Source: Sphingomonas paeninsulae (GTDB lineage Bacteria > Pseudomonadota > Alphaproteobacteria > Sphingomonadales > Sphingomonadaceae). From it: a stretch of 64,000 nucleotides of DNA. The DNA lies in NCBI RefSeq assembly GCF_003660165.1, contig NZ_CP032829.1, forward strand, positions 310,001 to 374,000. Direction: 5' to 3'. The notes beneath the pieces are model-generated. The model was given only the letters and a program-made list of their open reading frames with translations, ran no database searches and was not told the origin of the DNA. Below, piece by piece: positions 1 to 8,202 of this stretch. The stretch's first letter is position 1; the number at the start of each line of letters is the position of its first letter. The translations under genes were made by a program, and so were the position numbers.

Positions 1-843
1 GCGAGCGGTGGGTTTCTTGGCATCAACAACACGATCACCGAAGATTTCACGGCAGTCACCGGCGGCGCGACTTATCGCGCGGAATGCTGGAGCTGGAATG
101 GCCGGGTAGAATATCGCAATGGCAACTTGTCGGACCGCTATGGAGTGACGACCTCGATACTGCGCACGCTCGGCGAAGGCCGTGCCCTTGGCGCAACGTT
201 AAGCTGGTTTCGCGCCAAACAATTCGGCGGCCCAACAACCGAATCCGCCGCGTTGGCAATGAGCTGGGCCAATCGCCCGAACGACAGCAAATTTTCATGG
301 CTCGAGAAACTTGAACTGCGAAGCGACAAAGTTTCGGGCGCCGTTGCCGGGCAAAGCGACGCGATCGGATCGGTCCTGCTCGTCACCGGCGATGCCGTTT
401 CAAAGCGCATCATCAACAGTTTGAGCGTCAACTGGTCCCCCACGTCAAAGAGCGAAGGCCGTTATCTGGGCCGGAGCGAAGTGTCGCTATTCTGGGGTAG
501 TCGCTATGTCGCGGATCGGTATGACAGCGACGATCTGACCGGCTGGTCGAACGTGGTCGGTGCCGACATCAAATTCGATCTATCGGAAAAAGTCGACCTC
601 GGCGTTTCTGGGACCGTTCGCGAAAGTGCGGCGGGTCGCGCGATCAGCTATTCCGGTGGCCCGGCGCTTGGTCTCGCTCCGTTCCACAATGGCTATATCT
701 CGGTGGGCTACAATGTCGTTGGCTATAACGACCGTGATTATAACGACGCACGCTACACGCGGTCGGGGCCATATGTGACGATGCGCTTCAAATTCGACCA
801 GAATACGCTTTCGAGCTTGGGATTAGGATCGAGGACGCGGTAA
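1..843 (+). CDS. C-terminal part of a large surface / outer-membrane beta-barrel-like protein (5' end outside window)
   Basis: The frame is open from the first base of the window to the stop at 843, so only the last ~280 residues are visible. The visible part is rich in alternating hydrophobic and polar strands with many Gly, Asn, Tyr and Trp residues (for example GYISVGYNVVGYNDRDYN), as in C-terminal barrel or autotransporter-like domains of surface proteins. No enzymatic motif is seen. The 3' end overlaps the 3' end of the convergent acyltransferase gene by about 55 bases. The family call rests on composition only; other secreted beta-rich proteins are possible. Confidence 0.5.
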   Translation, partial: ASGGFLGINNTITEDFTAVTGGATYRAECWSWNGRVEYRNGNLSDRYGVTTSILRTLGEGRALGATLSWFRAKQFGGPTTESAALAMSWANRPNDSKFSWLEKLELRSDKVSGAVAGQSDAIGSVLLVTGDAVSKRIINSLSVNWSPTSKSEGRYLGRSEVSLFWGSRYVADRYDSDDLTGWSNVVGADIKFDLSEKVDLGVSGTVRESAAGRAISYSGGPALGLAPFHNGYISVGYNVVGYNDRDYNDARYTRSGPYVTMRFKFDQNTLSSLGLGSRTR

Positions 844-1932
844 TATTGAGCGGATTTGCCTCGACCACGTTGGATTTACGCGTCCGCACTTTCGCCCAGC
901 GCTCGACGCCCCAATAACTCGCGCAACCGAATAGCAGCGCAAGCGCAAGTGTCATTGAGCCTAGCTCGAACGCCGTAATGTCGGGGCAAACCCAGCGAAG
1001 GTAAGTCGCGATCGGCGCGCCATATAAATATGTGCCGTAACTAATGTCCCATTTGTCGTTTATCCGCTGAAACCGTCCAAACGGAGCCTTTATGGCAAGC
1101 CAGAACAGTGCAAATCCACCGAAAATGATGAGCGACGCCTGCGTGATATGTGGATGCCCCGTAATTAGCAGTGCACCGACGATAACCGAAACCATTGCCG
1201 CCGTGGCGGTCAGGCGGGGGATAATCTGTTCCCGATACAGGTAAATCGACGATCCAAATAGGAATGCAGCGGTAAATCGCACGCCCTCGTACAAATTGCC
1301 CGTAATCCAAAGCGGTCGCTCCCAGTCGCTCAGAAAATTCAGCTTCTCATGGACAGCCGCCGCACTGGCACCAATCGTTGTGAGAACGGCCAGAATAGTC
1401 AGGGCCAGCATAATGCGGCGCTGTTGCAACGCGCCCAGCTTCCATAGCACTGCTATCAGAATGTAGCAGCGAAACTCATAGGCAATCGTCCACATGGCTC
1501 CGTTTAAATGTGGATAATGAACCATACCGGGAAACTGCCCCGGATAGTCGATGGGTGGTTGCAGGAAAATCAGATGAACCAGCGTCATCGGCAATTGCGT
1601 CCAGATCTCCGCGCCCCCAGCGGACCGAGCACGAAAACGCTGAACAAATATGCAACAATGAAAGCTGGATAAATCCTCAGCATACGCCCCACCGAATATG
1701 CTTTTAGATCGTTCGACCGCAACATCGACGCCGTGATGAGATAACCGCTCAACAGGAAGAATCCCGCGACCGCCAACTCCCCCAGCGAGATCGTTCCCGT
1801 CAGCACATGGAGCGGCTCACGCGCCCGATTGCCATCGACCATTTCAGGGGCATGGCCGATAATCACCGCTGCGGCGAAGCACAGACGCAACATCCCAAAA
1901 TTATTCTGATGCCTGACCACACGCCCGCCCAT
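788..1932 (-). pseudogene. Acyltransferase 3 family (OafA/YrhL-like) membrane protein, split by a frameshift
   Basis: Two minus-strand frames together encode one acyltransferase-3 protein of about 380 residues. The N-terminal part (to ~1585) has the family start RHQNNFGMLRL, the HAPEM helix and a FFLLSGYL segment; the C-terminal part (from ~1620 to 788) continues with MTLVHLIFLQP and several transmembrane helices. This family O-acylates surface polysaccharides in the inner membrane. The break lies at a run of five C (1614-1618 on the plus strand). One extra base there gives VFVLGPLGGAEIWTQL and a continuous protein, so a sequencing deletion is as likely as a real mutation. The start at 1932 was chosen because family members begin close to RHQNNF; 1959 is an alternative. 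Confidence 0.75.
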
Positions 1933-2063
1933 TTTGGAACGGAACCGAAATAACCGCACGCCGCATTGTCTGCACCGAAGATTTCAAACAATCAACGTCA
2001 TCGAAAAATGATCGCAATCCCGGTCTTGCCGAACATCGCGAGATCGGGCATTGGAGCCCCCGC

Positions 2064-2139
2064 GGGCGCTTAGCTCAGTTGGTAGAGCATCTCGTTTACA
2101 CCGAGAGGGTCGGCGGTTCGAGCCCGTCAGCGCCCACCA
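2064..2139 (+). tRNA. tRNA-Val (anticodon UAC), prophage integration target
   Basis: A 76-base cloverleaf can be folded. The acceptor stem GGGCGCT pairs with AGCGCCC, the D arm contains AGCTCAGTTGGTAGAG, and the anticodon stem is TCTCG/CGAGA with loop TTTACAC, giving anticodon TAC (valine). The T arm is GGCGGTTCGAGCCC, and CCA is encoded at the 3' end. The 3' 48 bases are repeated exactly at 45456-45503, so the gene is kept functional by sequence carried in by the prophage. Confidence 0.96.
2092..2139 (+). repeat. attL core: 48 bp 3' half of tRNA-Val
   Basis: This is the left copy of the 48 bp attachment core. It starts in the anticodon stem (TCGTTTACACC) and ends with the encoded CCA. The bases on both sides differ between the two copies, which fixes the limits. 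Crossover must occur within this segment and the full tRNA is restored on this side. Confidence 0.95.
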
Positions 2140-2189
2140 CGGATTTCCGCCAGTTTTGGCGATTTCCCCGCGAAACACGAAAGGTTCGG

Positions 2190-2207
2190 GTGGTTCAAAT
2201 GAACCAC
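2190..2207. repeat. Inverted repeat next to attL (possible integrase arm site or terminator stem)
   Basis: The perfect palindrome GTGGTTCA-AA-TGAACCAC sits between the attL core and the integrase stop codon. With the preceding bases (CGAAAGGTTCGG from 2178) it resembles the sequence at 45335-45372 near attR. That pairing suggests arm-type binding sites for integrase or excisionase. No T tract follows on the minus strand, so termination is less likely. Confidence 0.5.
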
Positions 2208-3179
2208 TCACCAATTCAGGGCCTTTGCCGCATCCACCATAAACGACGGAGAATAGCGGGCATAATGCCGCTCCGTGACCGCCGTTGTGGAGTGCGCAAG
2301 GAACTGAGAAATCTTCTGCATCGGCACGTCGGCCTCCGCCATCCAGACACCAGCGGTGTGACGGAAGACGTGCGGCGAACATGGAACCTTGGCGCGAATC
2401 GCTGCGGACCTGATGGCCTTGCGGATCGATTTCACATCGCCGCCGTCATACTCAATCACGTTATCCGTGAGCGCGCCCTTCTTGGCTTCCACCAGAGCGG
2501 CGAGCGCCCGATCGCGGACCGGCACGATGGTGCGGCGCTTGTTCGTTACGTGCCGCCCGCTTGGATTTAGGTTCACGGTGCCGCGTTCGAGGTCGACATA
2601 TTCCCAAGTCAGCTCAAGAATGGCGCTCATCCTCGCACCCGTAGCGATAGCCAGCTCGATAAACAGGCGGACGTGCGGCGTCTCAACGTGAGAGAGCAGC
2701 TTCTTCAACTCAGTTTTGGTCAGGTAGCGGTCGCGCGGTGCCGACGGCGGCGGCATCCAAAGCACAGGAGACTCCTTGCCATATTTCAGGCGAAGGCAGG
2801 CGCGGAGATATTCGAGTTCTGTCCGAATGGTGCTGTCGCTGCGCTTCTCACGCTTGCGTCGCTCGTAGTGTTCTCGGCAATCCTCACGGTTCACTGCGCG
2901 GCCCAGCTTATGACCGAACGTGGTTTCGAGCGCCTTCCACGTAGATCCGGCTGCATCGACTGTTACGCCCATTGCTTCTCGGTCGGCGATGTATGACGTC
3001 CAGAGATCCTTGACCTTATCGCTTACTGGTGCGGTGCGGGCTTTCCAGAGGTCGCGAGCGCGAGCCTCGGCAAGCCCTCTGTCTGGCGTACCAAGCGCGA
3101 CGCGAACACGTCCTCGCTCCTCTTCGTCATAGGCGAGGCTCCAATTTCCTCGGTGTTGGACAAGTCTATATTCTGACAT
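2208..3179 (-). CDS. int: Phage integrase, tyrosine recombinase
   Basis: A 323-residue tyrosine recombinase that would catalyse recombination between phage attP and the tRNA-Val attB. All catalytic residues are visible: R183 (in TGARMS), K214 (TNKRR), H270 and R273 (HVFRH), H296 (FLAHS) and the nucleophile Y306 (ERHYARY). The N-terminal ~50 residues look like an arm-binding domain and residues 55-130 like a SAM-like core-binding domain. The stop codon is 69 bases from attL, the usual placement. The start lies inside the excisionase frame, an overlap of 159 bases, and was chosen because MSEYRLVQHRGNWSLAY resembles known integrase N-termini. Confidence 0.93.
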   Translation of the reverse strand: MSEYRLVQHRGNWSLAYDEEERGRVRVALGTPDRGLAEARARDLWKARTAPVSDKVKDLWTSYIADREAMGVTVDAAGSTWKALETTFGHKLGRAVNREDCREHYERRKREKRSDSTIRTELEYLRACLRLKYGKESPVLWMPPPSAPRDRYLTKTELKKLLSHVETPHVRLFIELAIATGARMSAILELTWEYVDLERGTVNLNPSGRHVTNKRRTIVPVRDRALAALVEAKKGALTDNVIEYDGGDVKSIRKAIRSAAIRAKVPCSPHVFRHTAGVWMAEADVPMQKISQFLAHSTTAVTERHYARYSPSFMVDAAKALNW

Positions 3180-3337
3180 TCGAAACGCTCAACCTCTGCT
3201 GCTGGGATGCGGATCAGCTTTCCCAGGCGGAACCCGGTGAGCGAACCTTCATGGTACATGCGTCGGATTTTCTCCGAGCTGCAACCCCACCTTTCGGCAA
3301 GCGTCTCGGGTGAAAAGGGCCGGTTTACAGTGCCCAT
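3023..3337 (-). CDS. Excisionase-like small helix-turn-helix protein (AlpA/MerR type)
   Basis: The first ~60 residues form a winged helix-turn-helix of the excisionase/AlpA type: FSPETLAERWGCSSEKIRRM, then GFRLGKLIRIPAAEVERF. Such proteins bind and bend att arms to direct excision. The start at 3337 is chosen because the upstream recombinase gene ends with TGATG, the stop and start sharing one base. The frame runs on for ~45 residues into the integrase gene; this tail has no recognisable fold and may be an incidental extension. Confidence 0.75.
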   Translation of the reverse strand: MGTVNRPFSPETLAERWGCSSEKIRRMYHEGSLTGFRLGKLIRIPAAEVERFECQNIDLSNTEEIGASPMTKRSEDVFASRLVRQTEGLPRLALATSGKPAPHQ

Positions 3338-4191
3338 CAGAGACACACGTCCCGCACTGCTGTCTCCATTTGGGACGCGTTCGTGCGAATATAATGGCGA
3401 CGGGTGACAGGCGATCCGGGAGCATGTCCAAGGAGGCGCTGCAGCACAGCTTCGCCCTGTTCAGAGGCGATTTTCGACGCGAACCACTTCCGCATCATCT
3501 TCGGTGTCAGGCCGTCGGCGGCTAGCGGCGCATCCTGACTGTCGAGCACGTGCCGGCGCATGGCCTTCTGCAGCGCATCCGACCGGGGGAATGGTGCTGC
3601 TGTTGGAATCAGTCCGACCGTCCACGTGACCCATATCGAGCGGGCGCGACCGTTTAGGGGAATTCTACGGCGGCGGCTTTCCTGCTTCACGGCAAAGTCA
3701 GCGCGTCCCCCGATGATGATTTCACGCTGCAAAGGGTCGAAGTCGCCCACGTGAATGCGCTCTAGCTCGTGCGGCGCAAGGCCGGTGAGGAGCATGAATT
3801 CAAGCGCGTTGGCGTGATGCACCGACATGGTACGCAGGAACCACAGGTAGTCCTCGTCGCCAGGCAGTGGCTTTTCGATGTTCGGCACCGAAATAGTTGG
3901 GAACCGAGGCCGCGCGCCAAGCAGCTGCTCGTCCACCGCCCAATTCAAAACCTGACGGAGGACCGCCAGCTCGGCGGACACGGTGACTGGCTTGCACGAA
4001 AGCAGGCGCTCACCCGCATACAGATCGAGGTGACTCTTGCGGAGGTCGGCAATTTCGATGTTGCCAAGGTTCGCGACGAGGACGCCAGCAACTTGCCGTT
4101 GATTGGCGACGGTCGATCCTGCCACCCGATCGAGGGTGCACATACGGTCGCGGAAGGCGAGCCAGCTGGTGATGATGTTCGCGATGTTCAC
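3337..4191 (-). CDS. Second tyrosine-recombinase-like protein with altered catalytic residues
   Basis: A 284-residue protein with the fold of a tyrosine recombinase: a core-binding domain at ~1-100 and a catalytic-type domain at ~110-284. The box I arginine is replaced by alanine (TGLAPHEL, A139 where active enzymes have R) and the box II histidine by lysine (K231-MM-R234). R234, H256 (RLLGHAP) and Y267 (RRHYIR) remain. It lies directly upstream of the excisionase gene in the integration operon. Loss of the first arginine normally abolishes catalysis, so a structural, regulatory or directionality role is more likely. This is inference; activity cannot be excluded from sequence. Confidence 0.8.
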   Translation of the reverse strand: MNIANIITSWLAFRDRMCTLDRVAGSTVANQRQVAGVLVANLGNIEIADLRKSHLDLYAGERLLSCKPVTVSAELAVLRQVLNWAVDEQLLGARPRFPTISVPNIEKPLPGDEDYLWFLRTMSVHHANALEFMLLTGLAPHELERIHVGDFDPLQREIIIGGRADFAVKQESRRRRIPLNGRARSIWVTWTVGLIPTAAPFPRSDALQKAMRRHVLDSQDAPLAADGLTPKMMRKWFASKIASEQGEAVLQRLLGHAPGSPVTRRHYIRTNASQMETAVRDVCL

Positions 4192-4391
4192 GCCTGCTCT
4201 CCTTTAACTTTATGAAACACGACCCCAACCAGCGCATCGTCGGCGAATTGGCGGATAACCCTAAGACGCGTCGGTTTAAGCAACTCTGCATCTTGAGCGC
4301 TGAAAGGCTCTGGATTGGTCATGCGGATTGGCCCGTCTTGGTTAAACGCCGTGCGGCCTTGCCAGTTTGGCGGGATGGTGGTGTCAGGCAT
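4188..4391 (-). CDS. Small phage protein of unknown function
   Basis: A 67-residue protein with no recognised domain. The start at 4391 is supported by GGAGG five bases upstream. It overlaps the end of the DUF1643 gene upstream by 8 bases and the recombinase-like gene downstream by 4 (ATGA), so it is translationally linked within the leftward operon. Confidence 0.65.
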   Translation of the reverse strand: MPDTTIPPNWQGRTAFNQDGPIRMTNPEPFSAQDAELLKPTRLRVIRQFADDALVGVVFHKVKGEQA

Positions 4392-4977
4392 TGCATCCTC
4401 CATATGGCGAGGGCTTCAAATCGGCGCGCAGGTAAAGCGGATGCGCCGGAAAGCCATGCTTCGTGACCTTCAAGGCGTGGGGGATCGGGTCAGCCCAATG
4501 TCCGTCGATCCAGCCAAGCATCGTTTCGTCCTGCCCGATATGTCCACCGTGCGCGCCCCAAGCGCAGACAACTAGGCCCGCGTCATCCAACGCTAATTCG
4601 ACATGGCGCTGGTTGTCGCGACCGATCGGATCGCCTTTCGCGGTCATCGCCAGAACTTCGCTGGGGTCGGTGGCTCGCCATGCAAACAGATTCACCACCT
4701 CCATGCGATCATAACCCCAAGCCTTAGCGAAGGCGACGCAACGCCGGATTGTTGGATCATCCTGTTCGGCGTCGGCGGTAGATGGATTGAGCATGATGAA
4801 CAGGCACGACTTTGGTTCGCCCCATTGCTCTCCAGCACCATCGACTATCGGCTTACCCGCCTCGTCGGTGAACATATCCCAATGCGGGCTATTACCGAGA
4901 CGCCACTCTCGCCAAAGCCGATAGCGGTATTTCCCGCAATGGCTGAGAACAGCGCCCGCTTTCAAATATTCCCCCAT
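4384..4977 (-). CDS. DUF1643 domain-containing protein
   Basis: A 197-residue protein that matches the DUF1643 family by its characteristic segments: CLFIMLNPSTADAEQDDPTI near residue 58, then VVNLFAWRATDP and DNQRHVELAL. The family is common in phages and mobile elements. Its biochemical activity is not known to me. It sits in the leftward early operon with gene overlaps on both sides. Confidence 0.85.
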   Translation of the reverse strand: MGEYLKAGAVLSHCGKYRYRLWREWRLGNSPHWDMFTDEAGKPIVDGAGEQWGEPKSCLFIMLNPSTADAEQDDPTIRRCVAFAKAWGYDRMEVVNLFAWRATDPSEVLAMTAKGDPIGRDNQRHVELALDDAGLVVCAWGAHGGHIGQDETMLGWIDGHWADPIPHALKVTKHGFPAHPLYLRADLKPSPYGGCNA

Positions 4978-5258
4978 CTCAAGCCACCCGCGCGCGGGGT
5001 GGCTTGAGGAGTGGTATAGCTGATGCGACTGCCACGATTGTTGGCCCGATACTCGACCCGGCGACCATTTTCGTAATCCGCAACAAGGATACGCAGTGCG
5101 CCATCATCGTCAAACCAAGCAACGGCCTCGGTTGGGTCTTTGTATTCGGACGGGACACCTTTTCCCCGGAGCAGTCCGCCTGTGTTGCCTCGGCCCATCG
5201 AGCAGTGGTCCCACTCTTTGCGGACGCCGATTGGCCTATAGTTTGGGTACAGTGCCAT
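4962..5258 (-). CDS. Hypothetical phage protein
   Basis: A 98-residue soluble protein with no recognised domain. The start at 5258 is placed by a GGAGG seven bases upstream (MALYPNYRP); a TTG two codons earlier is less likely. The 3' end overlaps the DUF1643 gene by 16 bases. The middle is acidic (AVAWFDDDGALRILVADYE), as in small strand-rich accessory proteins. Function unknown. Confidence 0.6.
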   Translation of the reverse strand: MALYPNYRPIGVRKEWDHCSMGRGNTGGLLRGKGVPSEYKDPTEAVAWFDDDGALRILVADYENGRRVEYRANNRGSRISYTTPQATPRAGGLRWGNI

Positions 5259-5260
5259 GC

Positions 5261-5890
5261 TCAAACCTCCCCATCTTCCCGCTCACCATCGAGGCGGGGC
5301 GGAGTGGACAGGGCGGGATCAGCAATTAGTACTGCCGAAACGAACGCATCATTCAGAGCGCAAACGTCGTCGTGACTGTAGTTTGACGGATTGATTTCGC
5401 CGCTTAGGTCATAAATCTCCTGCAACGCATTCCGCAGCTTCGCCCCCTCACTCTCAACGACCTCCGACGCGCCGGACAGGGCGGCGCGCAAACTTTCGGT
5501 TGGAACGTCAGCAAATGTTTGATCGTCGCTGCATCCTGTGGCTGCGTCGACGTCGACCGCCCGCGCCACTGTCGGCTCATAGAACCGGACGCCGGTTGCG
5601 CCGTGCGACCAGAAAAAGCCCTGCGCATTTGACCACAGGTGGATTCGCGGCCGGGCGTCGGCGAGAGCGGCGGGGACATTGCCAAGCCTAATCTGGCTGT
5701 CACCATATCGCGGGTCGGCTTTCGCTAGCGCTAGCTGTAGATCTCGACGTAACCAGCCTTCCGCGTGCACATAGTGGGCGAGCGTACCGCCATGATAAGG
5801 ACATCTTGATCCCGGCTTGTCGCGACAGTCAGCGCCTTCCTTGCGCCAACCTTCGAGCTTGCCAATAATTTCAAGTTCATCACTCATCAT
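5261..5890 (-). CDS. Hypothetical phage protein
   Basis: A 209-residue protein without a recognised fold. Residues 25-35 contain a Cys pair and a His (DCRDKPGSRCPYHGG), a possible metal-binding cluster, and the C-terminal 60 residues are acidic. The start overlaps the end of the GapR-like gene (ATGATGA). It is in the leftward early operon. Function unknown. Confidence 0.6.
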   Translation of the reverse strand: MMSDELEIIGKLEGWRKEGADCRDKPGSRCPYHGGTLAHYVHAEGWLRRDLQLALAKADPRYGDSQIRLGNVPAALADARPRIHLWSNAQGFFWSHGATGVRFYEPTVARAVDVDAATGCSDDQTFADVPTESLRAALSGASEVVESEGAKLRNALQEIYDLSGEINPSNYSHDDVCALNDAFVSAVLIADPALSTPPRLDGEREDGEV

Positions 5891-6294
5891 GATTCACCCC
5901 TTTGCTCAGCCCGCAAATCCCCATCGCCCGGCCCGTCGAAAATCGATTCCTCGGACGGTGGCGGTGCTTGTTCGCGGTCGGGTTCAACGTCGTACTGTTC
6001 CTCGCGAGGCGGCTCAGGATCGACCACACGGACCGTAAATCCGGGGAACCGGCGCTCCTCCTCGATCGCTTCCTCGTACTCGCGCAGCAGATCATCGAAC
6101 GCCAGCGTCTGACCCTCGCCATTCTTTCGGCGTTTCAGGATCGCGGTCACCACGTTGGTGTCGAAGCCGTCCTCCTTGCAGAGCTTCTTGCGCTCGTTGA
6201 AGTCGGACGCGGCCTCGTCCTTGACCTCCTGCAGGTTTTCGAGCGCGCGGATGTGGTGGAAAAGGGCCGTTGCCCGGTTGTTGCCGATGGACAT
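5887..6294 (-). CDS. GapR-like (DUF2312) DNA-binding protein
   Basis: A 135-residue protein whose first ~70 residues match the GapR/DUF2312 pattern: a helical segment RALENLQEVKDEAASDFNER, then the signature KEDGFDTNVVTAILKRRK, then a helix ending DDLLREYEEAI. GapR is a nucleoid-associated protein of alphaproteobacteria that binds AT-rich and overtwisted DNA and supports replication. The C-terminal 60 residues are acidic and proline-rich, beyond the usual GapR length. The start at 6294 has a GGGGAA ribosome site; longer frames overlap the upstream ATPase gene. A phage-borne copy may modulate host or phage replication. Confidence 0.85.
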   Translation of the reverse strand: MSIGNNRATALFHHIRALENLQEVKDEAASDFNERKKLCKEDGFDTNVVTAILKRRKNGEGQTLAFDDLLREYEEAIEEERRFPGFTVRVVDPEPPREEQYDVEPDREQAPPPSEESIFDGPGDGDLRAEQRGES

Positions 6295-6307
6295 GTTATT
6301 TCCCCGC

Positions 6308-7807
6308 TTAGTCGAAGAGGCTCTCGGCGACGCGGGCAACGGGCTCACGATCTCCGATTGATACATCAGGAGCCGCGCTGCTTCCGGCGTCATTGATCGG
6401 TCCGTCAGCTGGCCGCTCGCTATCTTCGCAAGGTCGTTCATCAATGCTCTTGGGATCAGGATTTTCGGCAACGGGCTTATCGTCACTGGATTTCGCCTTC
6501 CGCTTCTTCTCGATCGGCGTGGCCTCAGGGGCCTCCTCGCCATCCACTGACCTAACCGCACCGTCTTCCATGACGATCCCGACCTTGCCGGACGTGTCGA
6601 CGGCTTCCACCCAAAACTGGAAATTGTGCTCGAGCGCCATTGCAGCGAGCAGCTCCTCGCCTTCCGGGTCTAGCAGGGAGCCGTCACGGACGAGCATCAC
6701 GCGAAGTTTCGGGTTGCTCGCCATGCCGATAGCGGTGGAAACGCGCAGCTTCTCGGCGGACGATACCTGGTCGAAGGGTTCGCCGTGGAACAGCACGACA
6801 CCATCGCTGAACGTCAGGCCGGGTACGGGCATGGCTGCGGCTTCGAATGCCTTAGCGATACTGTCTTTGCGGCCCTCGATGCTTTTCGTGAGCCGTTCGG
6901 CTTTGCCGTCGAGGTTGGTAAGTAACAGCTGCTGAGCCTTGCGCTTCGCTGCTGCCTCAATCTGGCGGTTCGTTTCGCGGGCCGTGCGGAGTTTTTCCTG
7001 TGCTTCGCTGATATCGATCGGCGCGGGGAGCACTTCGGCATCGTTGAGCTGCTTGTTTAATGCCTCACGCGTATCGATTTGGCCGCTGAGGTCTTCCTCA
7101 AGCTGGGCAATCCGGGTCCGGCATGCCGTGATGTCGGTGTCCATCACCTCAAGGCGACCCCATGCGCTTTCGCGACGTAGCTTGCGGGCCTCGATATCAC
7201 TGTTCGTTGCTACGGCGGTCCCGATCACGTCCTCGAGCGCCTGTTCGTCCACCTTCTCGGCTGGCACGTTCTCGAACACCGGCATTTGGTCGAGCAGCAG
7301 CTGAGCCTGCTTGGCATCGCGGTTGACGTCGCGGCGCTCTTCGTAATCGGCCTTGTTCTTCTTCTTGAGCTCCTCCGGGTCAATCGCGAGCTTCACCAGC
7401 GACCGGAGCAGCTTGTACTGATCCTCGGGCTTGGCGCGCGTGTAGGCGAGTGGATCGAACGCAACCGACGTGTAGAGGCCGTCGAGCAGCTTCTGCGGCG
7501 ATGGGTACCGCGCACCGTCCGCCGATTCGACGATGATCTGGCCGCCGCCCTCGGTATCGAACGTGCGACGGATAACCACCGCGCCGTCGTCCAGCTCGAG
7601 GCGCACGGCCCCGGCCTCCTCTCCGGAACGCACTGGCTTGGACGGCATAACCGACTTGCCACCGAGTGCGGCCTGAATGGCATCGAGGACGCTGCTCTTC
7701 CCCTGGGCATTGCGGCCACGGATCGGGACTACTGCGCCGTCGCCGGGGATGATTTCGACAACGCGGAGCTTCTTGAAGTTCTCGGCTTGGAAACGGGTGA
7801 TTTTCAC
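6308..7807 (-). CDS. SMC/RecF-like AAA ATPase
   Basis: A 499-residue ATPase of the SMC/Rad50/RecF class. The Walker A motif is GRNAQGKSS (31-39), right after an N-terminal ITRFQAENFKKL strand typical of RecF-type proteins. Residues ~140-330 form a coiled-coil region (LEEDLSGQIDTREALNKQL), and the C-terminal half has a signature-like VSSAEKLRVSTAIGMA and a Walker-B-like RVMLVRDGSLLD where the acidic pair is altered. The C-terminal 80 residues are charged and disordered. Start is GTG, overlapping the upstream stop (GTGA). Its neighbours (Sak4-like ATPase, RecE-like nuclease) suggest a role in phage recombination. Confidence 0.8.
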   Translation of the reverse strand: MKITRFQAENFKKLRVVEIIPGDGAVVPIRGRNAQGKSSVLDAIQAALGGKSVMPSKPVRSGEEAGAVRLELDDGAVVIRRTFDTEGGGQIIVESADGARYPSPQKLLDGLYTSVAFDPLAYTRAKPEDQYKLLRSLVKLAIDPEELKKKNKADYEERRDVNRDAKQAQLLLDQMPVFENVPAEKVDEQALEDVIGTAVATNSDIEARKLRRESAWGRLEVMDTDITACRTRIAQLEEDLSGQIDTREALNKQLNDAEVLPAPIDISEAQEKLRTARETNRQIEAAAKRKAQQLLLTNLDGKAERLTKSIEGRKDSIAKAFEAAAMPVPGLTFSDGVVLFHGEPFDQVSSAEKLRVSTAIGMASNPKLRVMLVRDGSLLDPEGEELLAAMALEHNFQFWVEAVDTSGKVGIVMEDGAVRSVDGEEAPEATPIEKKRKAKSSDDKPVAENPDPKSIDERPCEDSERPADGPINDAGSSAAPDVSIGDREPVARVAESLFD

Positions 7808-8202
7808 GCGGCTAGCTCCTCTGGCTGGAATTCTGGATGTTGGGTCTGCATGTGCTGGGCGAGCTGCTTCACCGTGCGGTTGCAGCAGGGACAGACACCC
7901 GCTTTCACGCGATTTCGGATGCGGGTGGCTTGACCTTTGTAAGCGATGGCCGAGCGTTCGGCGGTTTCTCGCCGGTCGCGTTCGTGTTTCACGGCATCGT
8001 TAAGCTGGGCTTCGCGTTGTTTTAAACGGTCCCGCTCACGACGGAGTTTGTCAGCCTCAGTTTCGCCCTTGACGAAAACCATGCTGTGTCCGTGTGGACA
8101 ATGGAACGCCGCCGACGACTGTTTCAACACCTCGTGAGTGTTCAGGTTCAGCCCAAAGACGACCTTGCATTGAATGCAGCTGACGGCGACGAACTGTGTC
8201 AT
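7804..8202 (-). CDS. Zinc-finger protein with coiled coil
   Basis: A 132-residue protein. Near the N-terminus are CIQC and a later CPHGH, a likely metal site. Residues ~50-95 are a charged coiled coil (KLRRERDRLKQREAQ), and the C-terminus carries VCPCCNRTVKQLAQHMQTQH, a classic C2H2-type finger. Start 8202 overlaps the upstream stop as ATGA. Such proteins are common in phage recombination operons and probably bind DNA or a partner; the exact role is unknown. Confidence 0.65.
   Translation of the reverse strand: MTQFVAVSCIQCKVVFGLNLNTHEVLKQSSAAFHCPHGHSMVFVKGETEADKLRRERDRLKQREAQLNDAVKHERDRRETAERSAIAYKGQATRIRNRVKAGVCPCCNRTVKQLAQHMQTQHPEFQPEELAA

Noticed and set aside
2208-4191. Two nested prophages, because two recombinases are present
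   Set aside because: Only one pair of exact att repeats is found and the second recombinase-like protein lacks key residues and is coupled to the same operon.
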